DNA from: Acinetobacter bereziniae
GTDB lineage: Bacteria; Pseudomonadota; Gammaproteobacteria; Pseudomonadales; Moraxellaceae
Assembly: GCA_009912575.1 (NCBI GenBank)
Contig: WNDP01000033.1
Span: forward strand, 1-34,549
Length of the DNA: 34,549 bases
Direction of reading: 5' to 3'
The notes below the pieces were generated by a model. It searched no databases. It had not been told where the DNA came from and worked only from the letters and a program-made list of their open reading frames with translations. Every line of letters begins with the position of its first letter. The stretch's first letter is position 1. The position numbers and the translations under genes were made by a program. This document shows, piece by piece, positions 8,308 to 15,632 of the stretch.

Positions 8308-8787
8308 TTAAATGTTGTAAGAGATTTCTACATTGCCGCTTGCATCAGCCGCATGCATAAAGATTGCATTTACTTCAATTGTATTCGCTGCATCTGCTAC
8401 AGCTTCGATACCACCAATCGGTTTTGTTTCTGTACCGGCATCTACACGAACAAATACTTTTCCGCCAGTTTTTGCAGTACCAGCATTACATTTCACAGTC
8501 ATATAGCCACGACGTAATACATCATTAAAGCCACTGACTGGAACAGCAGCACCTAAACCATTGCTTGCCGATTGAGTTGGGTATGATCGCACCACCAATC
8601 CATAAACATTAGCAGCAGTATCAGCAGTAGCAAGTGGCGAAAATTTACCGTTGGCATCTAACTTACCGAATAAGCCAAAACCTGTGAAACCTGAAACCGT
8701 ATCATGTGCCTCAATCGTTGAATGAGATTTACGTGATACATCACCTGCAATACCAGATGGCATGCGGTATAAAAATGCGTTACTCAT
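8308..8787 (-). CDS. Structural cement / capsid decoration protein (Gp24-like)
   Basis: A 159-residue protein between the protease and capsid genes. It matches the 'structural cement protein Gp24' type: MPSGIAGDVSRKSHSTIE at the N-terminus, VYGLVVRSYPTQ in the middle, and the motif VLRRGYMTVKC followed by GGKVFVRVD. Such trimeric beta-rich proteins bind the outer capsid and stabilise it after expansion. The gene starts two bases after the protease/scaffold stop; the ATG at 8787 is preceded by AAAGGAAAA. It ends before the terminator at 8264-8285. Confidence 0.82.
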   Translation of the reverse strand: MSNAFLYRMPSGIAGDVSRKSHSTIEAHDTVSGFTGFGLFGKLDANGKFSPLATADTAANVYGLVVRSYPTQSASNGLGAAVPVSGFNDVLRRGYMTVKCNAGTAKTGGKVFVRVDAGTETKPIGGIEAVADAANTIEVNAIFMHAADASGNVEISYNI

Positions 8788-8789
8788 AA

Positions 8790-9518
8790 TTATTTTCCTT
8801 TATTCCAATATGCACGATTTTTGGCGTTAATATCAGCAATGCTCGGTGCTGAACGACCAAAGTCTTTAGTGGTAATACCGTAACGGACACCAGCATGATT
8901 ATTTTGTTGTTTAACCAATTCAGAAGCGCCAATAAAAGCTGCATCTACAGTACGCGCAGGGAGAACATCAAAATTTGTTTGATTTCCAATAAATGGTGCA
9001 ATCACCTTTTGACCATCTGCTGTTGCATAGGCTTGTTTTAACGCAGTACGTTTGGCACTTAATACAGATTGACCGTTATTCGCACTATCGAAAGTTGGTA
9101 GTTTAATACCTGGAACCAAAACCTCTGCACGTGAAATTACTTCTCTCAGTGAATCACCTGTATGATTTTCGACACCATCTTCAGCTAATTTTGCAGCTGC
9201 TTCAGCTTTCAAAATATCATCAGTAGTTTCCTCTTCATCAGAATCTTCACTCTCGCTTTCCTCTGGTTCATCTGAATCTTTGGTTTTTTTCTTTTCCAAA
9301 GCACCAAGACGAGAATCCATTGTTTTAAGCATTTTAAGAATTTTACGATTGACTGAATCTGAAGTTTTACTCATTTCATTTTCCTCGTCTTCATCTTCGG
9401 TAAACTCGTCATCGTCTTGAGACGCTTTCGTTTCTTCTAAAGCCTCATCAATAGTACGTTTCGCCCCAAGCAATGCTTGATACCACGGCGTTTTTTGTTT
9501 ATTCGTCTGTTTAGACAT
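8790..9518 (-). CDS. Nested scaffold protein, internal start in protease gene
   Basis: Inside the protease-scaffold gene, residue 192 is an ATG at 9518 preceded by GGAGATAG with six bases between GGAGAT and ATG, the best-placed ribosome binding site in this gene. It lies exactly at the border between the protease domain and the acidic scaffold part. Translation from it would give a 242-residue scaffold (MSKQTNKQKTPWYQALLGAK...) without the protease. This is the arrangement of lambda C/Nu3. The site is seen in the sequence; its use is inferred. Confidence 0.5.
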   Translation of the reverse strand: MSKQTNKQKTPWYQALLGAKRTIDEALEETKASQDDDEFTEDEDEENEMSKTSDSVNRKILKMLKTMDSRLGALEKKKTKDSDEPEESESEDSDEEETTDDILKAEAAAKLAEDGVENHTGDSLREVISRAEVLVPGIKLPTFDSANNGQSVLSAKRTALKQAYATADGQKVIAPFIGNQTNFDVLPARTVDAAFIGASELVKQQNNHAGVRYGITTKDFGRSAPSIADINAKNRAYWNKGK

Positions 9519-10091
9519 AAAACTATCTCCAATAGAGCACCGCGAACCGCAACGCCCCTTATCAACTAATGCAATATGATTAATGACAATATTGCTCTGC
9601 ACCCCTTTGCCTTTACTGATTTCGGTATAATCAGCATCATAACCAAGAGAAATCTCAACTTTTCCATCTTCTACAGCCTTAATAGTGTCTCGGTCTGTAA
9701 TCAATAGATCAGCCATCAAATAATCTGAATCCACCCCAATTCCACGATGAACGTTCTGTCCTGTACCTTTAGATAAAGTTTTCCAGTTATCTGGTGTCAC
9801 CCAATCTTCGGGATGATCATCTGTAATCGGTTTACTTTCAGCACTGGCTATTGTTTTGGAATCAAACAGAACATCTTCTCCACGTTCTATGATGATGAGA
9901 CCAGTTTCATCAGCGGTTACAGGTACTTCACCATCGCAATACATCAATTTGCCAATCCGTGCGATGGGAACATCACGACATAGCAAATAACCTTCTGGTG
10001 TGATTTCGCGAGTTCGACCTAACTGACCAATGGTGTAGATATTGGAGCGATCAACAGTTTTTTGATCTTTTATTTTTTTGTTTTTCAACAT
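8790..10091 (-). CDS. Prohead protease-scaffold protein (DUF2213-like)
   Basis: A 433-residue two-part protein. Residues about 15-195 match DUF2213, the S78-type prohead protease: PITDDHPEDW carries the candidate catalytic His (DHP) and VEISLGYDADY the candidate Ser, followed by VINHIALVDKGRCG. Residues about 200-300 are very acidic (EEN, ESESEDSDEEETTDD) with lysine clusters and helical scaffold character, and the C-terminal region resembles a capsid-contacting scaffold end. Protease and scaffold in one gene imply self-cleavage and digestion of the scaffold during maturation. AAGGTG precedes the ATG at 10091. An internal start at 9518 may give the scaffold alone. Confidence 0.85.
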   Translation of the reverse strand: MLKNKKIKDQKTVDRSNIYTIGQLGRTREITPEGYLLCRDVPIARIGKLMYCDGEVPVTADETGLIIIERGEDVLFDSKTIASAESKPITDDHPEDWVTPDNWKTLSKGTGQNVHRGIGVDSDYLMADLLITDRDTIKAVEDGKVEISLGYDADYTEISKGKGVQSNIVINHIALVDKGRCGSRCSIGDSFMSKQTNKQKTPWYQALLGAKRTIDEALEETKASQDDDEFTEDEDEENEMSKTSDSVNRKILKMLKTMDSRLGALEKKKTKDSDEPEESESEDSDEEETTDDILKAEAAAKLAEDGVENHTGDSLREVISRAEVLVPGIKLPTFDSANNGQSVLSAKRTALKQAYATADGQKVIAPFIGNQTNFDVLPARTVDAAFIGASELVKQQNNHAGVRYGITTKDFGRSAPSIADINAKNRAYWNKGK

Positions 10092-10113
10092 AATTCACCT
10101 TTGATTAGGCAAT

Positions 10114-10135
10114 AAAAAAACCACTCGAAGGTGGT
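10114..10135 (-). terminator. Intrinsic terminator after MuF gene
   Basis: On the minus strand ACCAC/GTGGT (10120-10135) form a stem around CTTCGA, followed by seven T (10120-10114). It overlaps the MuF stop codon and lies 23 bases ahead of the protease ATG, so it is within the late operon. The stem is short; strength is uncertain. Confidence 0.6.
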
Positions 10136-10860
10136 CAAAAATCGTCTGGTATAACAGGTTCGGGATAACATCGACAATTAGGTAAACATCCCGCATGCCC
10201 AACCATATTGTCTAAACTTGGTGGATTTTCCCAAGCTACAAATTTGCCATTCATTGCTTTATGACTTGTTCGCACATCAGGATCTTCACTTGTTCGCCAA
10301 ATATAACCTTCAGAACCAAGATCCTTTGCACGTACTTGTGTGAACAAACTAGATGCTCGACTTACTTCTGTTCTTGCAATTGTTTTAGCTCTGGATTTAG
10401 TCACCTGTCCTGTAGCCATAATTAAACCTACAATCTCTTCAGAACGAATGCCTTCAATCAAAGCACGACTTGCTAAATCCTGTACGCGATTTGCAGCATT
10501 GAGTGGCAGCGACTTAATCAGCGAGACTTGTTCTGATAATAGTTGCTGATAAACGACACCAATATCCGTATTACGAATTTGATCTCTTACATCTTTCGAC
10601 ATGTCTTTTGCATAAATCAGCCACGTCTTTTCATCACGAAGTGCCACATCTGTTAATACTCGACCTGCAGCACTGAACGCCCATTCATCTAAAGTTTCTG
10701 CATAACGGCGTAAGGCGGAAATTATTAAGGGATATGTGCTTTGGTTCTCTATATCAAAGCCTTTTATTATTGAATCAATGTAAGTTGCAATCTGTCGTAA
10801 CTGCCGAGCATATTTGATTTCAACTTTACGTGCCTGCATTGGTGTATGGCGGTTTTGCAT
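10135..10860 (-). CDS. Phage head morphogenesis protein, SPP1 gp7 / MuF family
   Basis: A 241-residue minor head protein. The MuF domain occupies about residues 120-240: IARTEVSRASSLFTQVRAKDLG, then YIWRTSEDPDVRTSHKAMNGKFVAWENPP and the ending HAGCLPNCRCYPEP with paired cysteines, all classic for this family. It is made with the portal and is thought to enter the procapsid and help DNA delivery. No toxin domain follows it here; a nuclease-like domain is instead fused to the portal. I start at the ATG at 10860 because the upstream TTG and GTG codons have no better signal. A 260-base non-coding gap separates it from the portal gene. Confidence 0.87.
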   Translation of the reverse strand: MQNRHTPMQARKVEIKYARQLRQIATYIDSIIKGFDIENQSTYPLIISALRRYAETLDEWAFSAAGRVLTDVALRDEKTWLIYAKDMSKDVRDQIRNTDIGVVYQQLLSEQVSLIKSLPLNAANRVQDLASRALIEGIRSEEIVGLIMATGQVTKSRAKTIARTEVSRASSLFTQVRAKDLGSEGYIWRTSEDPDVRTSHKAMNGKFVAWENPPSLDNMVGHAGCLPNCRCYPEPVIPDDF

Positions 10861-10979
10861 TTTATTCACCAATAAAAACTGAATAGAACCACTAAAGAGA
10901 TTCGGTTGGGAGCATCCTTAGTGAAGAACTCTAATAATCAAAGCTCTTTTTTATTTGTTAAGTTTGCGCTAAAATGGTC

Positions 10980-11150
10980 AGTGCAGGAGCAAGGACTTCC
11001 CGATGGTTGTATTTATACTTCACAGGGTTCCTGCCGTTAGGCAAGTGTTTTACACTCCTATTGACAGAAGCAGTAACCAGTCTGTAGTCAATCGAAAGAA
11101 CGAAGGACGCCACCCCAAAGGCTCACTTTTGAAGTGGGCCTTTATTTTTG
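10980..11150 (+). ncRNA. Candidate structured plus-strand RNA antisense to portal end
   Basis: The gap between portal and MuF genes holds no convincing gene, but on the plus strand it shows several helices: TGCC/GGCA (11032-11043), and TTGA..CAGA paired with TCTG..TCAA (11061-11091) with a 3-base bulge. It ends in a strong terminator (11117-11161). A possible -10 (TAAAAT, 10970-10975) with a weak -35 (TTTTTT at 10947) would start it near 10982. The last 30 bases are antisense to the portal stop region. It may belong to the C4-like phage antisense RNAs, but I could not test this. Boundaries are approximate. Confidence 0.45.
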
Positions 11151-11161
11151 TTTTGTTTTTC
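11117..11161 (+). terminator. Strong plus-strand intrinsic terminator in portal 3' end
   Basis: AAAGGCTCACTT (11117-11128) pairs with AAGTGGGCCTTT (11132-11143), twelve pairs with one G-U and a TTG loop, followed by ATTTTTGTTTTG. The T-rich tract exists only on the plus strand, so it does not end late-operon transcripts. It overlaps the last codons of the portal gene, and it argues for a plus-strand transcript here. Confidence 0.7.
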
Positions 11162-13117
11162 AATTTTTTGACTAGCTTGAATTTCTTTTATTTGATTCTC
11201 AGTTCTGAAATGTGCTGACTCAAAATCATAAACTTTTCTAGTGTCGCTCCATTTTAAGAACACTGCGTAATAACGCCCTTTAACAGGTGCTTCAAGCATT
11301 AAATCATGCCCACGACTTTTAAGCCTTACATGAGGGTTTTGAATGGTCGGAATAATCTTATCTAACATTTTTGCACGTTCTTGACTTAATACTCGTTCCT
11401 CATTCCAATGACTTGCACCTGGTGGTTTTTCAGAAAATGCGTGATTGGTATCGTCAAATTTCACCTGAATTTGTATTGGTTCATGCCCACCTTTTTCAAT
11501 AGATTTTCTAGAGTGAACAGCTAGTGCATATGTTTTATCCTTAAAATGAGTATCCCAATAATTTTGGGCTTCAGCCATTGTTGAAATAGTTTCAGATGAA
11601 GGAAGACTTTCAGGTGCAGGTAAGACATTACGCGCACTTTTACCACCATTTGCACTGGACATTGGGTGGATTGGAGCGAACCCAAGATTTAAAGCATTCT
11701 TACCAGACCGCCCAGTTTCGCTAAACTGTCCATTTTCATCACGTGGATGATCTTCCTCTATCCAAGTTCCCGCATCAACTGTATTCTCAGAATTAGGCGC
11801 AGGTGGTTTGTCATCTGCTTGCTCAATATCAATGTTCGTGATACTAGACCAAATGCCAGTAATCTCACTTGATTGGCGCAACTCTTTAAGTGCTGTTTGT
11901 TCAGTCACAATACCGTTTTCATAAGCACTCATGACTGTTGATGTCACTGAACTCGCAATAGATGCCTTTTTCTCATCATCCAATTGCCATAGCGATGCGA
12001 AATCAAACTTAAATGATTTAGGCAATTCACAGCCCAATTCAGATAAGCAAACAACTTGTAATAATGTTTGCAGAGGTGTTCTTAAACGGCGTTCTTGTTG
12101 CTGATTGATATTGTCGTAATAGTTACTTAAATCACTTTCACCTGTTGAGTTCATCCCCGCAGGTGACTGCCCAAATAAACGCACTAAAGGGATTTGTACA
12201 GCACCAGAAATCTGCTGACCAAATTGCAAAAGCACATTATCCAAACCTGTGAAACTATATTGATGTGTTTCAAATGAATCACTCGAATCCATTAAAGTTA
12301 AACCTTCATTGGATTGAAATTGACGAATTTGATTGATTTGTTTTAATAATGCTTCATAAACAGCACCACCTTTGGCGATGATTTCACGCAATTTATCAAC
12401 TTTATAAGTACGTAAATGTGCCTTATAAACCAATTGACCTGCACCCAATGTCGCACTATCAAAAATAGTCAAACGATCAATGAGACGCTCAATGACTGAC
12501 TGTCCCCAAAGGTTCTCTGAGATTGACTGCCAATAAGGTAAATCGACCCCATCAATCCGAATAATTCTTGAATAATGTATGCGTTGATTACAAAAACCGA
12601 CAGCATCAGAAATCACATCATAATATTTAGGCTTGCCATAGTGAGGACCATATTCTGTGACTAAATCATGCAGACTTGGTATCACCATCCAACGGTCCAA
12701 GACCATCACCCCTTTAAATGCCCCTTTGGCAATTGTCATTGTATTTAGTGGAGTTTCAGATCTTTGACCGTCAATCAACATGACAGCGAGACAGCCACCA
12801 TACAAACGCCCCCATTTAATGGTGCTAGATAGCTTGTCCCATATTTCAAGGCGATCCATAGCTTGATTGATAACTTCAACATCTTCTGGGTTATCAAAGC
12901 CACGGATATTCAACCCTTCTCGTGTCATGTCTTCTGCTACAACATCTACAACTTGACCCACAACCCAACTTGAACGATACATTGCTTCAAGTTTCAGACG
13001 ATCTCGACTTACAAAGTCAAAGCCATATTGTGATTGATCATGCTGATTGCCAGAACCAAGTCCAACACGAGCAGCAAAGTTTTGAAAACTGTCAATTGTA
13101 GATTTAAGAATGCTCAT
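11123..13117 (-). CDS. Portal protein (DUF1073-like) with C-terminal nuclease-like domain
   Basis: A 664-residue protein. Residues 1-440 match the DUF1073 portal family: MYRSSWVVGQVVDVVAEDM, KWGRLYGGCLAVMLIDGQ, RIIRIDGVDLPYW and VQIPLVRLFGQSPAGMNSTGE. Twelve portal subunits form the DNA channel at the capsid vertex. After residue 450 comes the linker HPRDENGQFSETG, then about residues 520-645 form an extra domain: IIPTIQNPHVRL, GRYYAVFLKWSDTRKVYDF and SAHFRTENQIKEI. This pattern resembles the phage-Barnase-EndoU-ColicinE5/D-RelE (PBECR) nucleases, usually fused to MuF proteins and delivered with DNA. The portal part is certain; the nuclease reading is inferred. The gene ends inside the terminator stem of the antisense RNA. 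Confidence 0.87.
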   Translation of the reverse strand: MSILKSTIDSFQNFAARVGLGSGNQHDQSQYGFDFVSRDRLKLEAMYRSSWVVGQVVDVVAEDMTREGLNIRGFDNPEDVEVINQAMDRLEIWDKLSSTIKWGRLYGGCLAVMLIDGQRSETPLNTMTIAKGAFKGVMVLDRWMVIPSLHDLVTEYGPHYGKPKYYDVISDAVGFCNQRIHYSRIIRIDGVDLPYWQSISENLWGQSVIERLIDRLTIFDSATLGAGQLVYKAHLRTYKVDKLREIIAKGGAVYEALLKQINQIRQFQSNEGLTLMDSSDSFETHQYSFTGLDNVLLQFGQQISGAVQIPLVRLFGQSPAGMNSTGESDLSNYYDNINQQQERRLRTPLQTLLQVVCLSELGCELPKSFKFDFASLWQLDDEKKASIASSVTSTVMSAYENGIVTEQTALKELRQSSEITGIWSSITNIDIEQADDKPPAPNSENTVDAGTWIEEDHPRDENGQFSETGRSGKNALNLGFAPIHPMSSANGGKSARNVLPAPESLPSSETISTMAEAQNYWDTHFKDKTYALAVHSRKSIEKGGHEPIQIQVKFDDTNHAFSEKPPGASHWNEERVLSQERAKMLDKIIPTIQNPHVRLKSRGHDLMLEAPVKGRYYAVFLKWSDTRKVYDFESAHFRTENQIKEIQASQKIEKQNKNKGPLQK

Positions 13118-13129
13118 TTTGTTCTCGTA

Positions 13130-14788
13130 TTAAAGCTTGCTCCAAATATCGAGAGCAGAAACTAAAGGGCAATAACAAATCATCACAGCGTCTGCTCGGT
13201 TAGGAGAAATTGCGCCATCTGGTTGTTTATTGACTAAGATTTTTCCAACACCATTTTTCATGTATGTTGGCTGTGATAACTCCATGACAAGCTGTGTCAT
13301 TTCATCCGAATGAATATGCTGACTGGATAAAGAAATGAGCATATCTGAGTCATATTCCTGACCATTCAATGCTCGATAGGTGTTTTGAAATCTAAGACGT
13401 AAATACCACCAAGACTGGGCTTTAAGGTTGGCAAAGAAGTCTTTATTCAATCGTTTCTCTACAATCTCACCTTCAGGATCATGTACAGAAGCAGAACCTC
13501 GGAATGGTTCAACATTGACTTCATCCCATCCTTTTTCACGTTGATTTTCATTAATCACGCGGGCATCGCCTCGAACGCCAGCACCAAGACCATCAGCATC
13601 GTAGTAAAGCGTTAAGTATTTATTTTCAATGCAAATATCCATTGCCTTTTGGGTTGTGAAGAAAATATCATCCCCACGCCCCGACCAAGTACCTAGATGA
13701 TCTAAAACAATGCCATGACGACCTGCCATCGAATTTTTATCACGCCCTTCATCAGCAACATCTAATCCAGCAATTCTGTCACCTGTCGGTTCTATATTTA
13801 GTTTCAGATGAGCATCAATTGCTGCTTGCACCCAAGCACTTGGAATTAACACGCCTTCAATCGAAGCGGCATAATTAATATCAATTTCTTGTGCAAGAAC
13901 GACTGAATCTAAAGTAGCGAGTTGCTTTTCATACCACGGATAAATCTCTTTACCACGTAATTCAACCGTCCAATTCTTGTCAGGATTTAATCGCCACGGC
14001 ATGGTGAATACTGAAAACCGACCACTAAATCGATCTTGATAAAACCGATTTCCAATCCCGTTTGGCGTAGAACCTTTGATGACAACATTGGTATTTTGCG
14101 AGATTGCTGCATCTGCCGCTTCTGGGTTTGCAACAAATCCCCATTCATCAAGTAAGTAAATTGTTGTACGTCCACCACGACCAATATTGTCCCCAGCCTC
14201 ACCTGTAAGTGTTGAACCATTGTCAGGATTAATAATTCTTAAATAGTTATCATGTTCACGGCGATTATAATTTTTAGGTTTCATCCATTCAGGTAATTTA
14301 TTGAGCATATCTCTGAATTTATGAAATAACGTTTTAGGGTCACCTTTCTTATCGACCAAATCTTCTTTTCTGCTTCCAACACCTGCTGCAAAACCTTCAA
14401 CAAATAACCAATGATGCAGAAAATAGCCAAGAACAACATAGGACATCCCCTCATCACGAGATTTTTCGATGACACCACCTGTTTGGGTATCCTCACGTTC
14501 TTGTAACCACATCACCAATTCAGCTTGTTTAGGACGCAATACAAACGGTAAATTTGCAGGTAACCCAAACGCCATTCCTCGAGGATCGTAAGTCCATACC
14601 CAATGATTAAACCAATGCACAGGATCATGACGACATTTTTCAAGTTCAGCTTGTTGTGCTACTTCAGATCGCTCAATTACTGCTTTGTAGTAATAGCGTC
14701 GAGTCATTTCAGAAATGGTTGCAGGTAAACGGACACCTATCGTCCATGCTTTAATCAGTGGTGTAATTTCATCAATGGCATAACTCAT
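13130..14788 (-). CDS. Terminase large subunit
   Basis: A 552-residue DNA-packaging motor. The ATPase part has SRDEGMSY (residues 110-117) at the Walker A place, without the usual GK[ST], and Walker B IYLLDEW with the catalytic Glu at 215. A coupling motif KGSTPNG follows (239-245). The RNase H-like nuclease part shows GLDVADEG (341-348), YYDADGLG (395-402) and a late RADAVMI Asp, the three metal-binding acids. The ATG overlaps the small subunit stop as ATGA, so the two are co-translated. Length is normal. Nothing visible tells whether packaging is cos or headful. Confidence 0.92.
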   Translation of the reverse strand: MSYAIDEITPLIKAWTIGVRLPATISEMTRRYYYKAVIERSEVAQQAELEKCRHDPVHWFNHWVWTYDPRGMAFGLPANLPFVLRPKQAELVMWLQEREDTQTGGVIEKSRDEGMSYVVLGYFLHHWLFVEGFAAGVGSRKEDLVDKKGDPKTLFHKFRDMLNKLPEWMKPKNYNRREHDNYLRIINPDNGSTLTGEAGDNIGRGGRTTIYLLDEWGFVANPEAADAAISQNTNVVIKGSTPNGIGNRFYQDRFSGRFSVFTMPWRLNPDKNWTVELRGKEIYPWYEKQLATLDSVVLAQEIDINYAASIEGVLIPSAWVQAAIDAHLKLNIEPTGDRIAGLDVADEGRDKNSMAGRHGIVLDHLGTWSGRGDDIFFTTQKAMDICIENKYLTLYYDADGLGAGVRGDARVINENQREKGWDEVNVEPFRGSASVHDPEGEIVEKRLNKDFFANLKAQSWWYLRLRFQNTYRALNGQEYDSDMLISLSSQHIHSDEMTQLVMELSQPTYMKNGVGKILVNKQPDGAISPNRADAVMICYCPLVSALDIWSKL

Positions 14789-15303
14789 AACTTACCGTTA
14801 ATTGCTAATCGGGATAGCTGTTCAGTTGTCAGATTTTCAAGTTCGGTTAAAGATAGTGGTGTATTGACATGCTGTATTGGACCACCTTCAGCCCCCGTAT
14901 GTTCATGTTTCACTTTTTCGCTAAATAATCCGAGATGCTTTCCAATCAATTCATTCGCTTTAATCGCACTGCTAGAGTCAAATTTGTATTCTCCCGTTGA
15001 GTTTCCCTCACGGTCTTTGACTTCCTCTGCTTGCATACATCTTTCAGCAATTGTTTTTAAATTATTCAAAACGTAATAAGCATCGATTCCGAGCTCTTTA
15101 GCCCTTTCTTCTTGTAGGAACTTAATTCTTGCTTGGACTAATGGTTGTTTATAAGCTCTCCAACCTGAAATTCGATCTGAATAGCCTGCTTCTTTGGAAG
15201 CTTTATTTACAACATTAGAAATGAGATATGCTTGTGCTAAATGCTCCCAACGAGCGTTTTCTAAAGGTTCACTCCCCGCAGGAAGTTCGATCTGTTCTTC
15301 CAT
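14785..15303 (-). CDS. Terminase small subunit
   Basis: A 172-residue protein of the terminase small subunit type. Residues about 15-60 (ARWEHLAQAYLIS, NKASKEAGYSDR) form the DNA-binding helix-turn-helix that recognises the packaging site, and the middle (FLQEERAKELGIDAYYVLNNLKTIAERCMQ, in two stretches) is the oligomerisation helix pair. The end (LSLTELENLTTEQLSRLA) is the usual helix that contacts the large subunit. It overlaps the next gene by 4 bases and the preceding small frame by 35. Confidence 0.85.
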   Translation of the reverse strand: MEEQIELPAGSEPLENARWEHLAQAYLISNVVNKASKEAGYSDRISGWRAYKQPLVQARIKFLQEERAKELGIDAYYVLNNLKTIAERCMQAEEVKDREGNSTGEYKFDSSSAIKANELIGKHLGLFSEKVKHEHTGAEGGPIQHVNTPLSLTELENLTTEQLSRLAINGKL

Positions 15304-15469
15304 CTTTTAAACCCAATACAATATTATTTATAAATTCATTGATCTGTTTAACTCGCATTTCACACTGATTCTTAAACGCCCAAGTGGAATTGAGATGATT
15401 AAGTGAGAGTAAGCGTGCTTTATCTTGTTCGAGTAGTTTTAGATTCTTCTGTGCTTCAACTCTATTCAT
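15269..15469 (-). CDS. Small unknown protein ahead of terminase
   Basis: A 66-residue basic, helical protein (MNRVEAQKNLKLLEQDKARL, then MRVKQINEFINNIVLGLKDG). AGAGGAA lies seven bases before the ATG at 15469, stronger than for the GTG one codon earlier. It is the first gene of the late operon, 16 bases after a terminator. It overlaps terS by 35 bases. I do not recognise the family; its place suggests a packaging accessory or a leader peptide. Confidence 0.55.
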   Translation of the reverse strand: MNRVEAQKNLKLLEQDKARLLSLNHLNSTWAFKNQCEMRVKQINEFINNIVLGLKDGRTDRTSCGE

Positions 15470-15488
15470 CACACTTTCCTCTAGGTGT

Positions 15489-15520
15489 AAAAAAACCCCA
15501 ACAATTTTATGTCAGGGTTT
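15489..15520 (-). terminator. Intrinsic terminator just ahead of the late operon
   Basis: On the minus strand AAACCCTGAC pairs with GTTGGGGTTT (15493-15520; ten pairs, two of them G-U) around an 8-base loop, followed by a T tract (15495-15489). It lies between the candidate late promoter and the first late gene. Any transcript into the late genes must pass it, as at lambda tR'. Confidence 0.7.
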
Positions 15521-15552
15521 ATGTCTAAACATTTCTTTTTAAAATCATATTC

Positions 15553-15582
15553 TTGTTAAGTAAATTTCAATAAAAATGTCAA
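15553..15582 (-). promoter_or_regulatory. Candidate late promoter (pR'-like)
   Basis: On the minus strand a perfect TTGACA (15582-15577) is followed after 18 bases by TAACAA (15558-15553), and by a second possible -10, TATGAT, further on (15549-15544). It lies between the terminators at 15596-15616 and 15489-15520. That is the layout of a Q-dependent promoter with a leader terminator. The -10 match is imperfect. Confidence 0.45.
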
Positions 15583-15595
15583 AGTTTTTGGTAAT

Positions 15596-15616
15596 AAAAA
15601 AGACGCCTAAGCGCCT
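15596..15616 (-). terminator. Intrinsic terminator after the secreted-protein gene
   Basis: On the minus strand AGGCGC/GCGTCT (15601-15616, one G-U pair) close a TTAG loop and are followed by six T (15601-15596). It lies 16 bases after the stop of the gene at 15633-15965. Confidence 0.7.
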
Positions 15617-15632
15617 TGAATTTTTGAGTTAA

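Noticed and set aside
11003-11218. 71-codon plus-strand frame in the portal-MuF gap
   Set aside because: It runs through the strong terminator hairpin and into the portal gene, and its C-terminus is just the translated T tract. The RNA explanation fits better.
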